Shown here piece after piece: positions 1 to 8,306 of a stretch of DNA of 64,000 bases. Made by a program: the position numbers and the translations under genes. Under the pieces are notes generated by a model, which was not told the origin of the DNA, ran no database searches, and was given only the letters and a program-made list of their open reading frames with translations. The DNA comes from Pseudothermotoga hypogea DSM 11164 = NBRC 106472 (GTDB lineage: Bacteria; Thermotogota; Thermotogae; Thermotogales; DSM-5069): positions 248,001 through 312,000 of the forward strand of contig NZ_CP007141.1 in assembly GCF_000816145.1 (NCBI RefSeq). Direction: 5' to 3'. Within the stretch, counting starts at the first letter, position 1. Each line of letters opens with the position of its first letter.

Positions 1-98
1 ATGGTCACCAACCCCACGAATCTCACGTCCGATATGACAATACCAAAGAGAAGCAATCCCAGGATCGATGAGAGCAACAACGTGAGAACCCTCTTCAT
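1..98 (-). CDS. 5' part of a membrane or exported protein (cut by window edge)
   Basis: Only the first 32 codons are inside the window. The ATG at 98 follows a GGAGG site and overlaps the TGA of the upstream ATPase gene (ATGA, 95-98), so it is the next gene of the same operon. The visible N-terminus has two basic residues followed by a long run of Leu, Ile, Val and Phe. It reads as a signal peptide or first membrane helix. The family cannot be judged from this much. Confidence 0.6.
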   Translation of the reverse strand, partial: MKRVLTLLLSSILGLLLFGIVISDVRFVGLVT

Positions 99-655
99 TT
101 CGATACCTCCCCTTCGAACAAGCTCTTCTCCAGTTGATCGATAACATCGTACAAGGAACTGATCACGATCGGAGAGGAAAGATCAGAAAAGATCTCGATC
201 AACCGCGACGTCGATATCTCATAGCACGCATCCTCGTAGCACCTCTCTATGCACAATTCTACACCCTCTGGTGTCCCAGTCAGCAACGTGACCAAACAAC
301 CCACGAGATCACCCACTTCCTGGCAGTCGACATGTGAGGTGTTGAAACATGCCGTCAGTTTCGTGCCTTTGCCTTTTTCGCTCTCAAGCTTTACGAACCC
401 ACCAGTGGCCTCACACGCCTGTTTCAAGAACGGAAGGCCCAATCCAACCCTCCTAACTTTTGGATCGCGAGTCGTGTAAAAAGGATCAAAAACCCTGTTC
501 AGTTCATCCTGTGTCATCCCTGTCCCGTCGTCTTCCACAGTGAAACAGAAGGTATCGCGCGTTTGAGAGATCTTCAGATGCACGTTTCTGGCCCCCGCCT
601 TGAAAGAATTCTGAACTATGTCCATCACGTGATCAACGATCGTTCTCAGTCCCAT
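95..655 (-). CDS. HATPase-domain protein (histidine-kinase-like ATPase) of a hydrogenase-type signalling cassette
   Basis: A 186-residue protein that is almost entirely a GHKL/HATPase_c fold. Visible elements are the N-box near residues 10-25 (HVMDIVQNSFKAGA), the G1 box EDDGTGM near 42, the FDPFYTT segment near 57 and the VGLGLP loop near 70. It has no sensor, dimerisation or transmembrane region, so it is a stand-alone ATPase module rather than a complete histidine kinase. It is translationally coupled to the PHP gene upstream (10-nt overlap) and the unknown gene downstream. Such modules occur beside DRTGG, PHP and CBS-HATPase genes in FeFe-hydrogenase regions of Clostridia and Thermotogota. 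The hydrogenase itself is not in view. Phospho-acceptor or binding partner is unknown. Confidence 0.8.
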   Translation of the reverse strand: MGLRTIVDHVMDIVQNSFKAGARNVHLKISQTRDTFCFTVEDDGTGMTQDELNRVFDPFYTTRDPKVRRVGLGLPFLKQACEATGGFVKLESEKGKGTKLTACFNTSHVDCQEVGDLVGCLVTLLTGTPEGVELCIERCYEDACYEISTSRLIEIFSDLSSPIVISSLYDVIDQLEKSLFEGEVSK

Positions 656-1359
656 ATCGTCAACACCTTGCTTGGGTCAGGATTTTTCAAGAAATCGAAG
701 AATTCCTCTATACTCAACGCGTCGAGATCAAAACGTGTGAACCTGCAACCAATTTCGTCCGGTCTGTGTGCATCGGAGTTGGTCAAAGGCACATAGCCTG
801 ACCTTAAGACTTTTTGCCATCCTTCCTTCGTTCTGACCTCAGCCATCCTCACACGATCGTTTGTTGGAAAGATACCCAGCTGGTACAGCACACCGAACTG
901 CCTATCGACGTGCGCATAAACTGGAACGCCATCGAAAGCGAAAATCAGTTCCACGATCTTCTCCAGACTCATATCGACAGCTATGTGCAGGTATCCTTCT
1001 TCCATGGCTATGAACTCGTCGTTTTCGTTCACTAAGAGCTGATAACCCAGCGTTTCCGGATCGAACTCGACCTTCAGTCGGTGCCGTTTCAAAACTTCAC
1101 AGAACGTGTTTGCCACCTCGATTGAACGAAAATACGCAAGCACGTGGACTTCTTCTTGAGACGTGATCTCTATACCCCCTAACACGGGCACATCACACGC
1201 TTTTGTGAAAGATTCTAAGTTCTCGCAGCTGTTGTGATCACAGATAGCTATGATGTCGAGTCGCTTCTCTTTTGCTTTTGAACACACCACACTGGGAACC
1301 ATGGTTATATCGGCGCAGGGCGAAAGACAAGAATGTACATGAAGATCAGCTTTGATCAC
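646..1359 (-). CDS. PHP-domain metal-dependent phosphoesterase-like protein
   Basis: A 237-residue PHP (polymerase and histidinol phosphatase) domain protein. The metal-binding motifs are visible: DLHVHS at the N-terminus, DHN near residue 42, GIEIT near 61, AHVD near 146 and NSDAH near 195. The family hydrolyses phosphoesters with a di- or trinuclear metal centre; the substrate here is unknown. I start it at GTG 1359, which overlaps the TGA of the upstream DRTGG gene. That choice puts the first PHP motif four residues from the N-terminus, whereas a longer frame adds an unconserved basic extension. It lies in the middle of the ATPase/DRTGG/CBS cassette. Confidence 0.82.
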   Translation of the reverse strand: MIKADLHVHSCLSPCADITMVPSVVCSKAKEKRLDIIAICDHNSCENLESFTKACDVPVLGGIEITSQEEVHVLAYFRSIEVANTFCEVLKRHRLKVEFDPETLGYQLLVNENDEFIAMEEGYLHIAVDMSLEKIVELIFAFDGVPVYAHVDRQFGVLYQLGIFPTNDRVRMAEVRTKEGWQKVLRSGYVPLTNSDAHRPDEIGCRFTRFDLDALSIEEFFDFLKNPDPSKVLTIWD

Positions 1360-1688
1360 GGCTCTATGCCCATCCCGTACAACCTTCCTACGATTTCGAA
1401 AGGACTCTTGTCCGTCCTCAGTAAACAAACGCCCTCGGCCTTTGCTTTTTCAATTGTCTCGTTTGAAAAGCTGTGAGCGTTGCAGAGGACGATCGCACGT
1501 ATTCCCGTGATCACCGAAACGGCGATGATGTTGACGTGCGACTGGACCGTGACCCATATCGAGTCCGATTTGGCGTGTGCCATCACTTCACTCAGAAGGT
1601 CCCCCACACAGCCGTAGCGCACGTCGACCTCGCAGTTGCCACAACAAATTTCCAAGTTCAAGGTTTTAACAATCTCAGAAAGCTTCAT
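1356..1688 (-). CDS. DRTGG-domain protein (first copy)
   Basis: A 110-residue protein with the short alpha/beta DRTGG fold. It resembles the second copy at 2636-2989 along its length: a MKLSEIV/MKLAEIL start, the D-L-L/M-SEV segment, a central hydrophobic strand, and a C-terminal R-L-Y-GMGI or AKGI ending. The start is ATG 1688 behind AGGAGGG. DRTGG domains also occur with CBS domains in pyrophosphatases and phosphotransacetylases, where they act as regulatory nucleotide-sensing modules. A ligand-sensing role here is inference. It is Cys-rich near residues 15-27, unlike the second copy. It overlaps the CBS-HATPase gene by 4 nt. Confidence 0.75.
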   Translation of the reverse strand: MKLSEIVKTLNLEICCGNCEVDVRYGCVGDLLSEVMAHAKSDSIWVTVQSHVNIIAVSVITGIRAIVLCNAHSFSNETIEKAKAEGVCLLRTDKSPFEIVGRLYGMGIEP

Positions 1689-2632
1689 CTGCTTCCCTCC
1701 TTGTTTCTGCGAAATTCCATCTCCACGACTACTCCCGCACCAACTTTGGAGACAACCATCAAATTGTCCGAACATCTCTTCATGTTTGTGAAACCCATCC
1801 CCGCACCGAAACCCAATTCTCGCACGTAATCCGGTGCGGTCGAGTAACCTTCCTTCATGGCAAGCTCAACGTTGTCGATGCCCTTTCCTGTGTCCTCGAC
1901 ACGCACGAAGATGCTGTCAGGCTTTATGAAGCAGTAGATCGCACCCGTGCTTCCACTGTGTATCACGACGTTGGTCTCCGCCTCGTAGGTAGCGATCGCC
2001 ACCCTTCTCGCCGTCTCAGGATCGACACCCTTAGAAAGTAGAAACTGTCTCAGTTTCGACGCACCCACACCTGCAAGATTGATGTCGTAATAATCTATGG
2101 GAAAGAAAAAATCGGCCCCGCTCTTGTCGAGGCTCTCGCCAGTGATCAACGATCTACCGAAATAGTCAGGGCTCTCGAGCACCTCTTTCCTTCGTTCATC
2201 GTGCAGATAGACCAGTCCAAGCTTCGCGAGTAGTGCCATCATCACGTCGTTCTTCGTGATGATACCCAGCACTCTGTTGTTCTCGTCCACGACGGGGAAG
2301 CGTCCATAAGAATACTTTTCGAACGTCTCTATTACCTCCTTCAGGGTGTCTGAGCTCTTCAGGCACACAACGTTCTTCGTCATATGATCCTGAACCTTTT
2401 CGTCGATGTAGCCGCCCTCGAGGGCCTTTATGATATCTTCGATGCTTACTATTCCAACGATCTTTCTCTCGGAATCAACGACCGGCACACCGGAGATGCG
2501 TTTTATCCTCAGTATCTCCTTGACCTGCCGAAGCGTTCTATCCGGACGTACCGAAATAACATTCGGATTCATCACTTCAAGCACCGGCATGTCCAAAAAG
2601 AAACTTTGAACATGATCGAGAACCTTTTCCAT
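1685..2632 (-). CDS. Tandem CBS domains fused to an anti-sigma-type HATPase
   Basis: A 315-residue protein. Two CBS domains occupy about residues 18-70 and 82-135; each has the usual G-x-P-V-V-D segment (SGVPVVD, GRFPVVD). A linker with a second alpha/beta segment spans about 150-195. From about 200 it is an RsbW/serine-kinase-like HATPase with an N-box (TYEAETNVVIHS), the motif EDTGKGI and the loop GFGAGMGF. CBS pairs bind adenine nucleotides, so an energy-sensing switch controlling the ATPase domain is a reasonable inference. Its neighbours are DRTGG genes on both sides. The architecture recurs in hydrogenase regulatory neighbourhoods. Confidence 0.83.
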   Translation of the reverse strand: MEKVLDHVQSFFLDMPVLEVMNPNVISVRPDRTLRQVKEILRIKRISGVPVVDSERKIVGIVSIEDIIKALEGGYIDEKVQDHMTKNVVCLKSSDTLKEVIETFEKYSYGRFPVVDENNRVLGIITKNDVMMALLAKLGLVYLHDERRKEVLESPDYFGRSLITGESLDKSGADFFFPIDYYDINLAGVGASKLRQFLLSKGVDPETARRVAIATYEAETNVVIHSGSTGAIYCFIKPDSIFVRVEDTGKGIDNVELAMKEGYSTAPDYVRELGFGAGMGFTNMKRCSDNLMVVSKVGAGVVVEMEFRRNKEGSR

Positions 2633-2635
2633 CGT

Positions 2636-2989
2636 TCACACTTCCCAGATAGGTCTGATGCCCTTTGCGTACAATCTTCCACACGCTTCGAACATGGACA
2701 TCTTGGTTGCGGCAAGCACAATGCCAGCAACCTCTGCCATTTCGACCGTTTCAGACGGCAGGCTTTCTCTTCTCACGACTATCACCGCCGGTATACCAAC
2801 CACCTCGGCCGTCCTGACGACCTGCGGTGTACACAGACCGGTGATCAAAATCACGTCAGGTTTGGCAATTGCCAGGACTTCGCTCATGAGATCGGAAGCA
2901 GCCGCATGTTCGAACTGCATCTGATCCACTTTGTGCGCGTTGGCCAGGACCTTGGCCTTCAGCTCTGCCAAGATCTCCGCGAGTTTCAT
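2636..2989 (-). CDS. DRTGG-domain protein (second copy)
   Basis: A 117-residue DRTGG-fold protein, a paralogue of the one at 1356-1688. It starts at ATG 2989 with GGGGTGA upstream, which is better placed than a codon nine nucleotides earlier. The core includes the DLMSEV segment near residue 32, the strand PDVILITG, a TPQVVRTAEVVGIPAV segment and the C-terminal GRLYAKGI. Two paralogues flanking the CBS-HATPase gene suggest a small sensory complex, but no ligand can be read from the sequence. It lies 5 nt downstream of thyX. Confidence 0.75.
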   Translation of the reverse strand: MKLAEILAELKAKVLANAHKVDQMQFEHAAASDLMSEVLAIAKPDVILITGLCTPQVVRTAEVVGIPAVIVVRRESLPSETVEMAEVAGIVLAATKMSMFEACGRLYAKGIRPIWEV

Positions 2990-2994
2990 TCGGC

Positions 2995-3624
2995 TCACCC
3001 CTTCAGAAGATCACCCCTGTAGGTGTACCTCACAAACGCCTCGTAGCTTTTCGGACAGATTGATTTGAAAATCTGTGCAACCGCGAGAGCGTACTGCTGC
3101 ATTTCCCACTGTGCGTGCGAATCGGCGCGGAGAGACAAAAAGTTCATCAAGCTTCTCGCGTTGACCGTCCAGACGAACTGCGTGTACAGTGCGACGGGGA
3201 GCACCATTCGGGCGATCTCCCTACGCACTCCAGAAGCTATCAGTTCCTGATAGGTTTCATAAGCGAGTCTGTAGGTCTTCTCGATCTTCTCTATCGATTT
3301 CTCATCGAGCCTGTCCTTACCTGGAACATAGAACTCATCCTCGTACTCACTGTAACGGCCGCTCAACTCGTTGTAGGAAGCGATCCTGTGTCTCATCCAC
3401 TGCCTGGCAACGAAGATAGGGCATTTGATATGGAAGGTGAACGTCACGTGCTCAAAAGGAGTTTCGTGCCTGTTCTTCATTAGGAACTCGATCAACTGTC
3501 TGTCGCGTTCCTCGTCGCCAGGCTGGGATGCATGACATATCCTTGCAGCTCTCACCACGGAAGTGTCGTCACCCATGTGATCGACCAGCTCTACAAAGCC
3601 GTGATCCAGGACATCGATGCGCAT
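2995..3624 (-). CDS. thyX: Flavin-dependent thymidylate synthase ThyX
   Basis: ThyX methylates dUMP to dTMP using methylenetetrahydrofolate, FAD and NADPH. The 209-residue protein carries the family signature RHRxxSxNExSxRY, seen as [14 protein letters not shown] near residue 78, and an RADSHAQWE segment near 175. The start is ATG 3624, seven bases after AAGGAGG; an earlier ATG at 3630 sits on the ribosome site itself. It is close to the family's usual 210-230 residues. No thyA is visible. It is downstream of folE2 and queD in one transcription unit, which groups pterin and folate-dependent functions. Confidence 0.96.
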   Translation of the reverse strand: MRIDVLDHGFVELVDHMGDDTSVVRAARICHASQPGDEERDRQLIEFLMKNRHETPFEHVTFTFHIKCPIFVARQWMRHRIASYNELSGRYSEYEDEFYVPGKDRLDEKSIEKIEKTYRLAYETYQELIASGVRREIARMVLPVALYTQFVWTVNARSLMNFLSLRADSHAQWEMQQYALAVAQIFKSICPKSYEAFVRYTYRGDLLKG

Positions 3625-3626
3625 TT

Positions 3627-4403
3627 TCATTCCTCCTTGTACTTCGTCACGCACGCATAAGCGTTGTGAGCGTGTATAGATTCGAAACTCTCCACTTCAA
3701 CCCGGTACCAGAAGATCCTCTCGTCCGCGTTCAGCTTCAACGCAATTTCCCTGGCTACATCCTCGACGAAACGAGGATTCTCGTAAGCCCTCTCGGTGAT
3801 GTACTTCTCGTCCGACCTCTTGAGTATAGTATAGACCGGCGCACTCGCGGCTTGTTCTGCATATTCGATGAGCTCCTCGAACCAGACAAGTTTCCTGGAT
3901 CTTATGTTTATCCATGCAACGGCACGCTGGTTGTGCGCACCGTATTCGCTTATTTCCTTTGAACAGGGACATAGCGTGAGTATGGGAACACCCACACCCA
4001 CGAGGAAATCGTACTTTTCAAAGGTTTTTTGCCCTTCGATTCTGCATGTGTAACTGAGAAAACTCTTCTGACCAGAAACCGGGGCTTCTTTCACCAAGAA
4101 ATATGGAAACTCTATCTCGACCCTTGCAGTGGACGCTTTCAACTTGGTTCTGAGCTCTTCGAGCATCTGTCTGATCAGTTTAGGATCGATTCCCAAACGA
4201 TATTTATTCAGCACCTCCACGAACCTGCTCATGTGCGTGCCACGGAAATGCTCCGGCAGGTCCACGTACATGTTGATCTTCGCCACGGTGTCTTGATAAC
4301 CGTTAGTCTTGTCCATCACCGTTATGGGGTAGGAAAGGTTCCTTATGCCTACCCTCTGAAGATAAACGTTCCTGTCATCCTTCTGATTCTGCACATCTTT
4401 CAT
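3627..4403 (-). CDS. folE2: GTP cyclohydrolase FolE2 (type IB)
   Basis: FolE2 converts GTP to 7,8-dihydroneopterin triphosphate, the entry to folate and to queuosine. The 258-residue protein has the family's LCPCSKEIS motif near residue 147 with the conserved Cys, the EYGAHNQRA segment just after it, and the N-terminal GIRNLSYPI and [10 protein letters not shown] segments. Type IB enzymes work with metals other than zinc, and in some bacteria they are used when zinc is scarce. The gene overlaps queD by 29 nt and is separated from thyX by 2 nt. A metal ABC transporter pair lies upstream in the same operon. Confidence 0.95.
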   Translation of the reverse strand: MKDVQNQKDDRNVYLQRVGIRNLSYPITVMDKTNGYQDTVAKINMYVDLPEHFRGTHMSRFVEVLNKYRLGIDPKLIRQMLEELRTKLKASTARVEIEFPYFLVKEAPVSGQKSFLSYTCRIEGQKTFEKYDFLVGVGVPILTLCPCSKEISEYGAHNQRAVAWINIRSRKLVWFEELIEYAEQAASAPVYTILKRSDEKYITERAYENPRFVEDVAREIALKLNADERIFWYRVEVESFESIHAHNAYACVTKYKEE

Positions 4404-4764
4404 CGTTCGATCCCCTGTACGTGACGAAAGAGTCCGCAGTTTCCCAGACCGTCACTTCGTAGAGTTTCCTTCTCTCATTCTTCAGTAGTGGTTCAAGCTT
4501 GTTCCAGACCCATCTGGCTATGTTTTCAGCCGTTGGCTGGGGGATGATCTGGTTCAAATAATTATGATCCAGCAAAGAGATCACCTGTTCGTGCACCAGA
4601 CGTTTGAGCTCCACAAAATCCATGATCATGCCTTCTTCGTCTGGAAGTCCAACCAACGTGACGCGCAAACGGTAGGTATGACCGTGGAGATTTTCACACT
4701 TGCCTTTGTATTTGTCCAGTCTATGTGCTGCATCGAATACGAACTCCTTTGACAGGAAGAACAT
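4375..4764 (-). CDS. queD: 6-carboxy-5,6,7,8-tetrahydropterin synthase QueD
   Basis: QueD makes 6-carboxytetrahydropterin from the FolE2 product for queuosine/preQ0 synthesis. This 129-residue member of the 6-pyruvoyl-tetrahydropterin synthase family shows the zinc ligands (FDAAHRL near residue 11, then ENLHGHTY near 25 with two His), the active-site Cys at KGKCENLH, the DF substrate segment (MIMDFVEL) and a C-terminal VWET with the catalytic Glu. A GTG at 4767 precedes the ATG at 4764; AAGGTGA lies just upstream. A pterin synthase role in another pathway cannot be fully excluded, since no queC or queE is in view. Confidence 0.92.
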   Translation of the reverse strand: MFFLSKEFVFDAAHRLDKYKGKCENLHGHTYRLRVTLVGLPDEEGMIMDFVELKRLVHEQVISLLDHNYLNQIIPQPTAENIARWVWNKLEPLLKNERRKLYEVTVWETADSFVTYRGSNDERCAESEG

Positions 4765-4768
4765 CACA

Positions 4769-5551
4769 TCACCTTCTCACAAATAACGCTGTAAAGAACA
4801 TCACACCCTGAATGAGAACTGTGAGTGCCCCGGGCGGCGCATCGATGACAAGAGATAGAAACAATCCCAGAACTACACTGATCGAAGAGATCAACGGAGC
4901 AAAGATGAAGGCCCAGCGGTAATCTTTGAAGGACATCGTTGCCGTCGAAGCTGGGATAATGAGGAAAGCCGAAACGAGTATCACGCCAACCGTTCGAACG
5001 CCCACAACCACGCTGATGGCAAGGATCGCTAAGAACAGCTGGTAGACAACATCTATCTTGGGATGCATGAGCCTGGTGAAGTCTTCATCGAAGGTGAAAT
5101 GGATCAACGCGTCCCTGAAGACGACGTTGAAGAGAATGACGATGCCTGTCACGATCGAAAGGTGCAACAGATCGCTCTTGGTTACAGTCAGAACATCTCC
5201 GAAGAGGTACGCTGTCAGGCTTCGCTGTTTCTTCGCAACAGAGAAGAGGACGATGCCGACAGCCATGGTCAGCGAAAAGAGAACGCCGATCGCCGCATCT
5301 TCGCTCACGCTTTTTCGAGAGAGCTTTCCCAGCAAGAGGGAAACCAACACGGACAAAACAACTGCGCTGAAGAAACTCGAGAAACCTAAGATCACTCCGA
5401 TCGCCGCCGCGGCGAACGCAACGTGAGCGATCGCATCCCCAAAGAAGGCCATCCTTCTGAACACGACATGAACACCCATGATAGCAGTCGAAATGGCCGT
5501 CAGGATCCCAGCCAGGAGCGATTTTTGATAAATTTCAAAAAGGCCTGTCAT
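4769..5551 (-). CDS. znuB: Metal ABC transporter permease (ZnuB/MntB family)
   Basis: A 260-residue polytopic membrane protein of the ABC-3 permease family, which imports Zn2+, Mn2+ or Fe2+ with a ZnuA-type binding protein. Family features are the N-terminal RRMAFFGDAIAHVAFA segment near residues 32-48, the central VVGVRTVGVILVSAFLIIPA region near 180-200 and about eight hydrophobic helices. It overlaps its ATPase gene by 4 nt. No solute-binding protein gene is adjacent on either side, so the metal cannot be assigned. Co-operonic folE2 and queD make zinc the most natural guess. Confidence 0.88.
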   Translation of the reverse strand: MTGLFEIYQKSLLAGILTAISTAIMGVHVVFRRMAFFGDAIAHVAFAAAAIGVILGFSSFFSAVVLSVLVSLLLGKLSRKSVSEDAAIGVLFSLTMAVGIVLFSVAKKQRSLTAYLFGDVLTVTKSDLLHLSIVTGIVILFNVVFRDALIHFTFDEDFTRLMHPKIDVVYQLFLAILAISVVVGVRTVGVILVSAFLIIPASTATMSFKDYRWAFIFAPLISSISVVLGLFLSLVIDAPPGALTVLIQGVMFFTALFVRR

Positions 5552-6276
5552 TCGCCTTCACCGTGCCTGTGTGTCAAGGGTTTGACCCCGTAACCGTAGA
5601 GCTTCACCAAGAAGGAGTCCATCGAAAATTTTTCCTGTGCAGAAACGTGGCAGACGAGCGTTCTGTTTATGCAGAATATCTGATCGCTGAAATCCATTGC
5701 GAAACCAACATCATGAGTTACCATCAAGACCGTGGTCCCATCTTGAACGAGGGATTTGATCAACAGATAAAACTCGTTCTGACTCTCATAATCGAGTCCC
5801 GTGACAGGTTCATCCAGGACCAGTAATTTTGGATGTGAAACGATGGCCCTTGCGATGAGCACCCTTTGCTGTTGTCCCCCACTCAGGGTCGAAAAGTTAG
5901 CCTGAGAAAACTGGCGCATACCGACCTTCTCCAGAGCCGCCAGGACCAGATCCTTTTCGTTCTTCCCCTCTCGTAGGCCCATTTTCACAACATCATAGAC
6001 CCTTATCGGGAAAGACCTTCTGAAACTCGAACGTTGAGGCAGATAACCGACGACGTTTCTCTGAAGGTATTCATGGTTGGGTTGATCAAAGATGTGGATA
6101 CTGCCAGAAGAAGGCTTCAGAAGGTTCATGATCGTCTTCACGAGGGTGGTCTTCCCACCGCCGTTGGGCCCAACGATCACGTACAAACCTTCCTTCTTTA
6201 TTGAAAAACTCACATCTTTGATCACTTCCTGTCCGTTCAGAACAACCGTAACGTTCTCCACTCTCAGTGGCTCCAA
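5548..6276 (-). CDS. znuC: Metal ABC transporter ATP-binding protein (ZnuC family)
   Basis: A 242-residue ABC ATPase with Walker A (GPNGGGKTT), the signature LSGGQQQR, Walker B (LLVLDEP) and a switch His (TVLMVTHD). It energises the ZnuB-like permease whose gene overlaps its stop. I start it at TTG 6276, eight bases after GGAGGA. An ATG at 6297 is in frame but has no ribosome site and lies inside the TAAAAT promoter element, so the longer start is less likely. The gene begins the leftward operon and is divergent from mrp. Confidence 0.88.
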   Translation of the reverse strand: MEPLRVENVTVVLNGQEVIKDVSFSIKKEGLYVIVGPNGGGKTTLVKTIMNLLKPSSGSIHIFDQPNHEYLQRNVVGYLPQRSSFRRSFPIRVYDVVKMGLREGKNEKDLVLAALEKVGMRQFSQANFSTLSGGQQQRVLIARAIVSHPKLLVLDEPVTGLDYESQNEFYLLIKSLVQDGTTVLMVTHDVGFAMDFSDQIFCINRTLVCHVSAQEKFSMDSFLVKLYGYGVKPLTHRHGEGE

Positions 6277-6342
6277 GATTCGTTCCTCCGAATTCATTTT
6301 ATCATCAAGACTTTGTGTACAATAAAAAGAGAGGTGATCTGG

Positions 6343-7170
6343 ATGGAAACCAGCAAGCGCTTCGAGCAAGTCAGAGAAAGACAAAAAAGACTGGAAGAAA
6401 ACATGGCACGCATCAAGCACAAGTTAGCCATTCTGAGCGGTAAAGGCGGCGTAGGAAAAACGACCGTCGCTGTGAACACTGCGGTCGCGCTCGCCGAAGA
6501 AGGTTTCAAGGTGGCACTCCTCGATCTGGACCTTCACGGACCGAACGTGCCTCGTATGCTGGGAATCGAGGACGCTCCGTCTGCACGCGATGGTTTGATC
6601 GTGCCCGTGAAATACGGACCCAACATGTTAGTTCTGTCCATCGGCATGATCGTTGAGCCCGAGCAAGCAGTGGCGTGGAGAGGGCCGCTGAAGCATTCTG
6701 CGATAATGCAGTTCCTGGCAGACACAGACTGGGGAGATCTCGATTTCATGATCTTTGATCTGCCACCTGGGACTGGCGATGAAGCTATGAGCCTGATGCA
6801 GCTGGTAAAGCTGGACGGGATCGTTCTGGTGACAACGCCACAGAGGGTGGCCGTGGACGACGTTCTGCGCGCCATGCACTTCAGCCAGGAAATGGGCCAT
6901 CGGGTGCTTGGCTTCGTCAACAACATGGCCTATTTGATATGCCCGCATTGTGGTAAGAGAATAGAAACCTTTGGTGATGATTCTTCCAGCGTGCTTTCAC
7001 AGCTTCTGGGTCTGGAGTGTCTCGCAACGATACCTTTGGAACCAAGGCTGGCAAAGTTTCTCGATGAGGGAAAGACCGCTCTGATGTACATGAGGGGTAC
7101 TGAAGTCGAAAAAGCCTTCAGGGAGTTAGCAGCGAACATACTTTCAAGGCTCGGAGGTGAACGCGCATAA
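6343..7170 (+). CDS. mrp: Mrp/NBP35-family iron-sulfur cluster carrier ATPase
   Basis: A 275-residue P-loop NTPase of the Mrp/NBP35/ApbC family, which carries and delivers [4Fe-4S] clusters. It has the deviant Walker A GKGGVGKTT near residue 31, switch I DLHGPN, the GVPR-like RMLGIED segment, DLPPGTGDE near 140 and the CPHC cluster-binding pair near 205. The N-terminal 25 residues form a charged helix. The start ATG 6343 follows GAGAGGTGATC. It heads a rightward operon with an MFS transporter. The intergenic stretch 6277-6342 must carry promoters for both directions: a TACAAT-like element on + and a TAAAAT-like element on -. Confidence 0.93.
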   Translation: METSKRFEQVRERQKRLEENMARIKHKLAILSGKGGVGKTTVAVNTAVALAEEGFKVALLDLDLHGPNVPRMLGIEDAPSARDGLIVPVKYGPNMLVLSIGMIVEPEQAVAWRGPLKHSAIMQFLADTDWGDLDFMIFDLPPGTGDEAMSLMQLVKLDGIVLVTTPQRVAVDDVLRAMHFSQEMGHRVLGFVNNMAYLICPHCGKRIETFGDDSSSVLSQLLGLECLATIPLEPRLAKFLDEGKTALMYMRGTEVEKAFRELAANILSRLGGERA

Positions 7171-8306
7171 ACCTTCTGGCCGTTGTGTCACATTTCATAA
7201 CCGATTTCTTCGTTTCTTTTCTCAACCCACTCGCACCTTTCTTCATGCGAAAGTTCGACATCGGAGTGAAAGAAATAGCACTGCTCATAACATCGATCAG
7301 TTTCTTTTCTTCCATCTTCCAAATCGTTTTTGGCATGATCGCCTCCAGACTCGAGAGCCTGAAGCGCGGCCTGCTTGCGAGCATGTTGCTCACGGTCGGT
7401 TCGATGGCACTGGTGGGTTTCTCACGGAACATCGTCGTTTTACTCTTGCTCTTTCTGATGGCATATTTCGGTAACTCGGCCTTTCATCCAATAGGCGCCG
7501 TGATGGCGCGAGGAAGCAGTCCCTATTCTCTATCAATTTTCGTGGCTGCGGGAACATTGGGAACAGCACTTGGGCCAGTTTTTGTAACGCAGTTCGTTTC
7601 TCGCTATGACTTCGAAAAGCTCTGGATCGTTTCGATTGTGAGTGTTGTGACCTTTTTGATGCTGTACATGAGACAGCCAGAGAAGGTGAACGCGAGCAAA
7701 GTCAAAGATCACACCAGGTTCAGAGACAATCTGCAGGGACTCAGGAGAATAATCGTGCTTTGGTTCGTTGTGACCGTGAGGACCCTGGTGATCACCTTGT
7801 CGAACACTTATGGACCAATAATAGCAAGTAAGAGAGGGCTCCCCCTGACTTTTGGAGGACTCTTGTTGACACTGGGGGTTGGGCTTGGTGTGGCCACAAC
7901 GATGGTGGGTACATGGATGAGCGAAAGATTCGGCAACCACATCACGAATCTGGTCAGTTTCGCTGGAATGGCGATCGGTGTTCTGATCCTTGCCCAGCCA
8001 GTGTCTGCGTTGATGCTGGTTGTGGGTTATCTGCTTGTCAACGGTTGTGGTTATCTGACCATGTCCACGAACGTTGCACACGCACAACAGTTGATGCCCG
8101 AGAACGCGGCGCTCGCATCTTCAACGGTGATGGGTTTCGCGTGGGCGTGCGGCGTCGCACTCAGGTATCTTTTGATACTCCCGTTTGGGGAGAACATAAT
8201 GGCGCAGCTGATTGTGCTCTTTGTCATTTCGATCGTCATGGTACCAATCTCCGTGCTGAAAATCGAAAGAAATCACACGGTTCTGAACGGGAGGGGAGGC
8301 TATTGA
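7167..8306 (+). CDS. MFS transporter (fosmidomycin-resistance-like), probable AUA start
   Basis: A 12-helix major facilitator protein of about 379 residues, similar in pattern to the Fsr/YfnC-type sugar-phosphate or drug exporters: the N-terminal SHFITDFF motif, paired halves separated near residue 190, and GWG-type loops. The substrate is unknown. The first ordinary start in frame is GTG 7185, which lies 27 nt past the strong GGAGGTGA site at 7153-7160. An ATA at 7167 is nine bases after that site, is in frame and overlaps the mrp stop as ATAA, exactly as ATGA couplings do elsewhere here. It also adds NLLAVV, completing the first helix. Start confidence is moderate. Confidence 0.85.
   Translation: MNLLAVVSHFITDFFVSFLNPLAPFFMRKFDIGVKEIALLITSISFFSSIFQIVFGMIASRLESLKRGLLASMLLTVGSMALVGFSRNIVVLLLLFLMAYFGNSAFHPIGAVMARGSSPYSLSIFVAAGTLGTALGPVFVTQFVSRYDFEKLWIVSIVSVVTFLMLYMRQPEKVNASKVKDHTRFRDNLQGLRRIIVLWFVVTVRTLVITLSNTYGPIIASKRGLPLTFGGLLLTLGVGLGVATTMVGTWMSERFGNHITNLVSFAGMAIGVLILAQPVSALMLVVGYLLVNGCGYLTMSTNVAHAQQLMPENAALASSTVMGFAWACGVALRYLLILPFGENIMAQLIVLFVISIVMVPISVLKIERNHTVLNGRGGY

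Noticed and set aside
7913-8302. A 130-codon N-terminal extension of the AI-2E gene
   Set aside because: It lies in the wrong frame inside the MFS gene; TTG 8303 has the ribosome site and the overlap typical of this operon.
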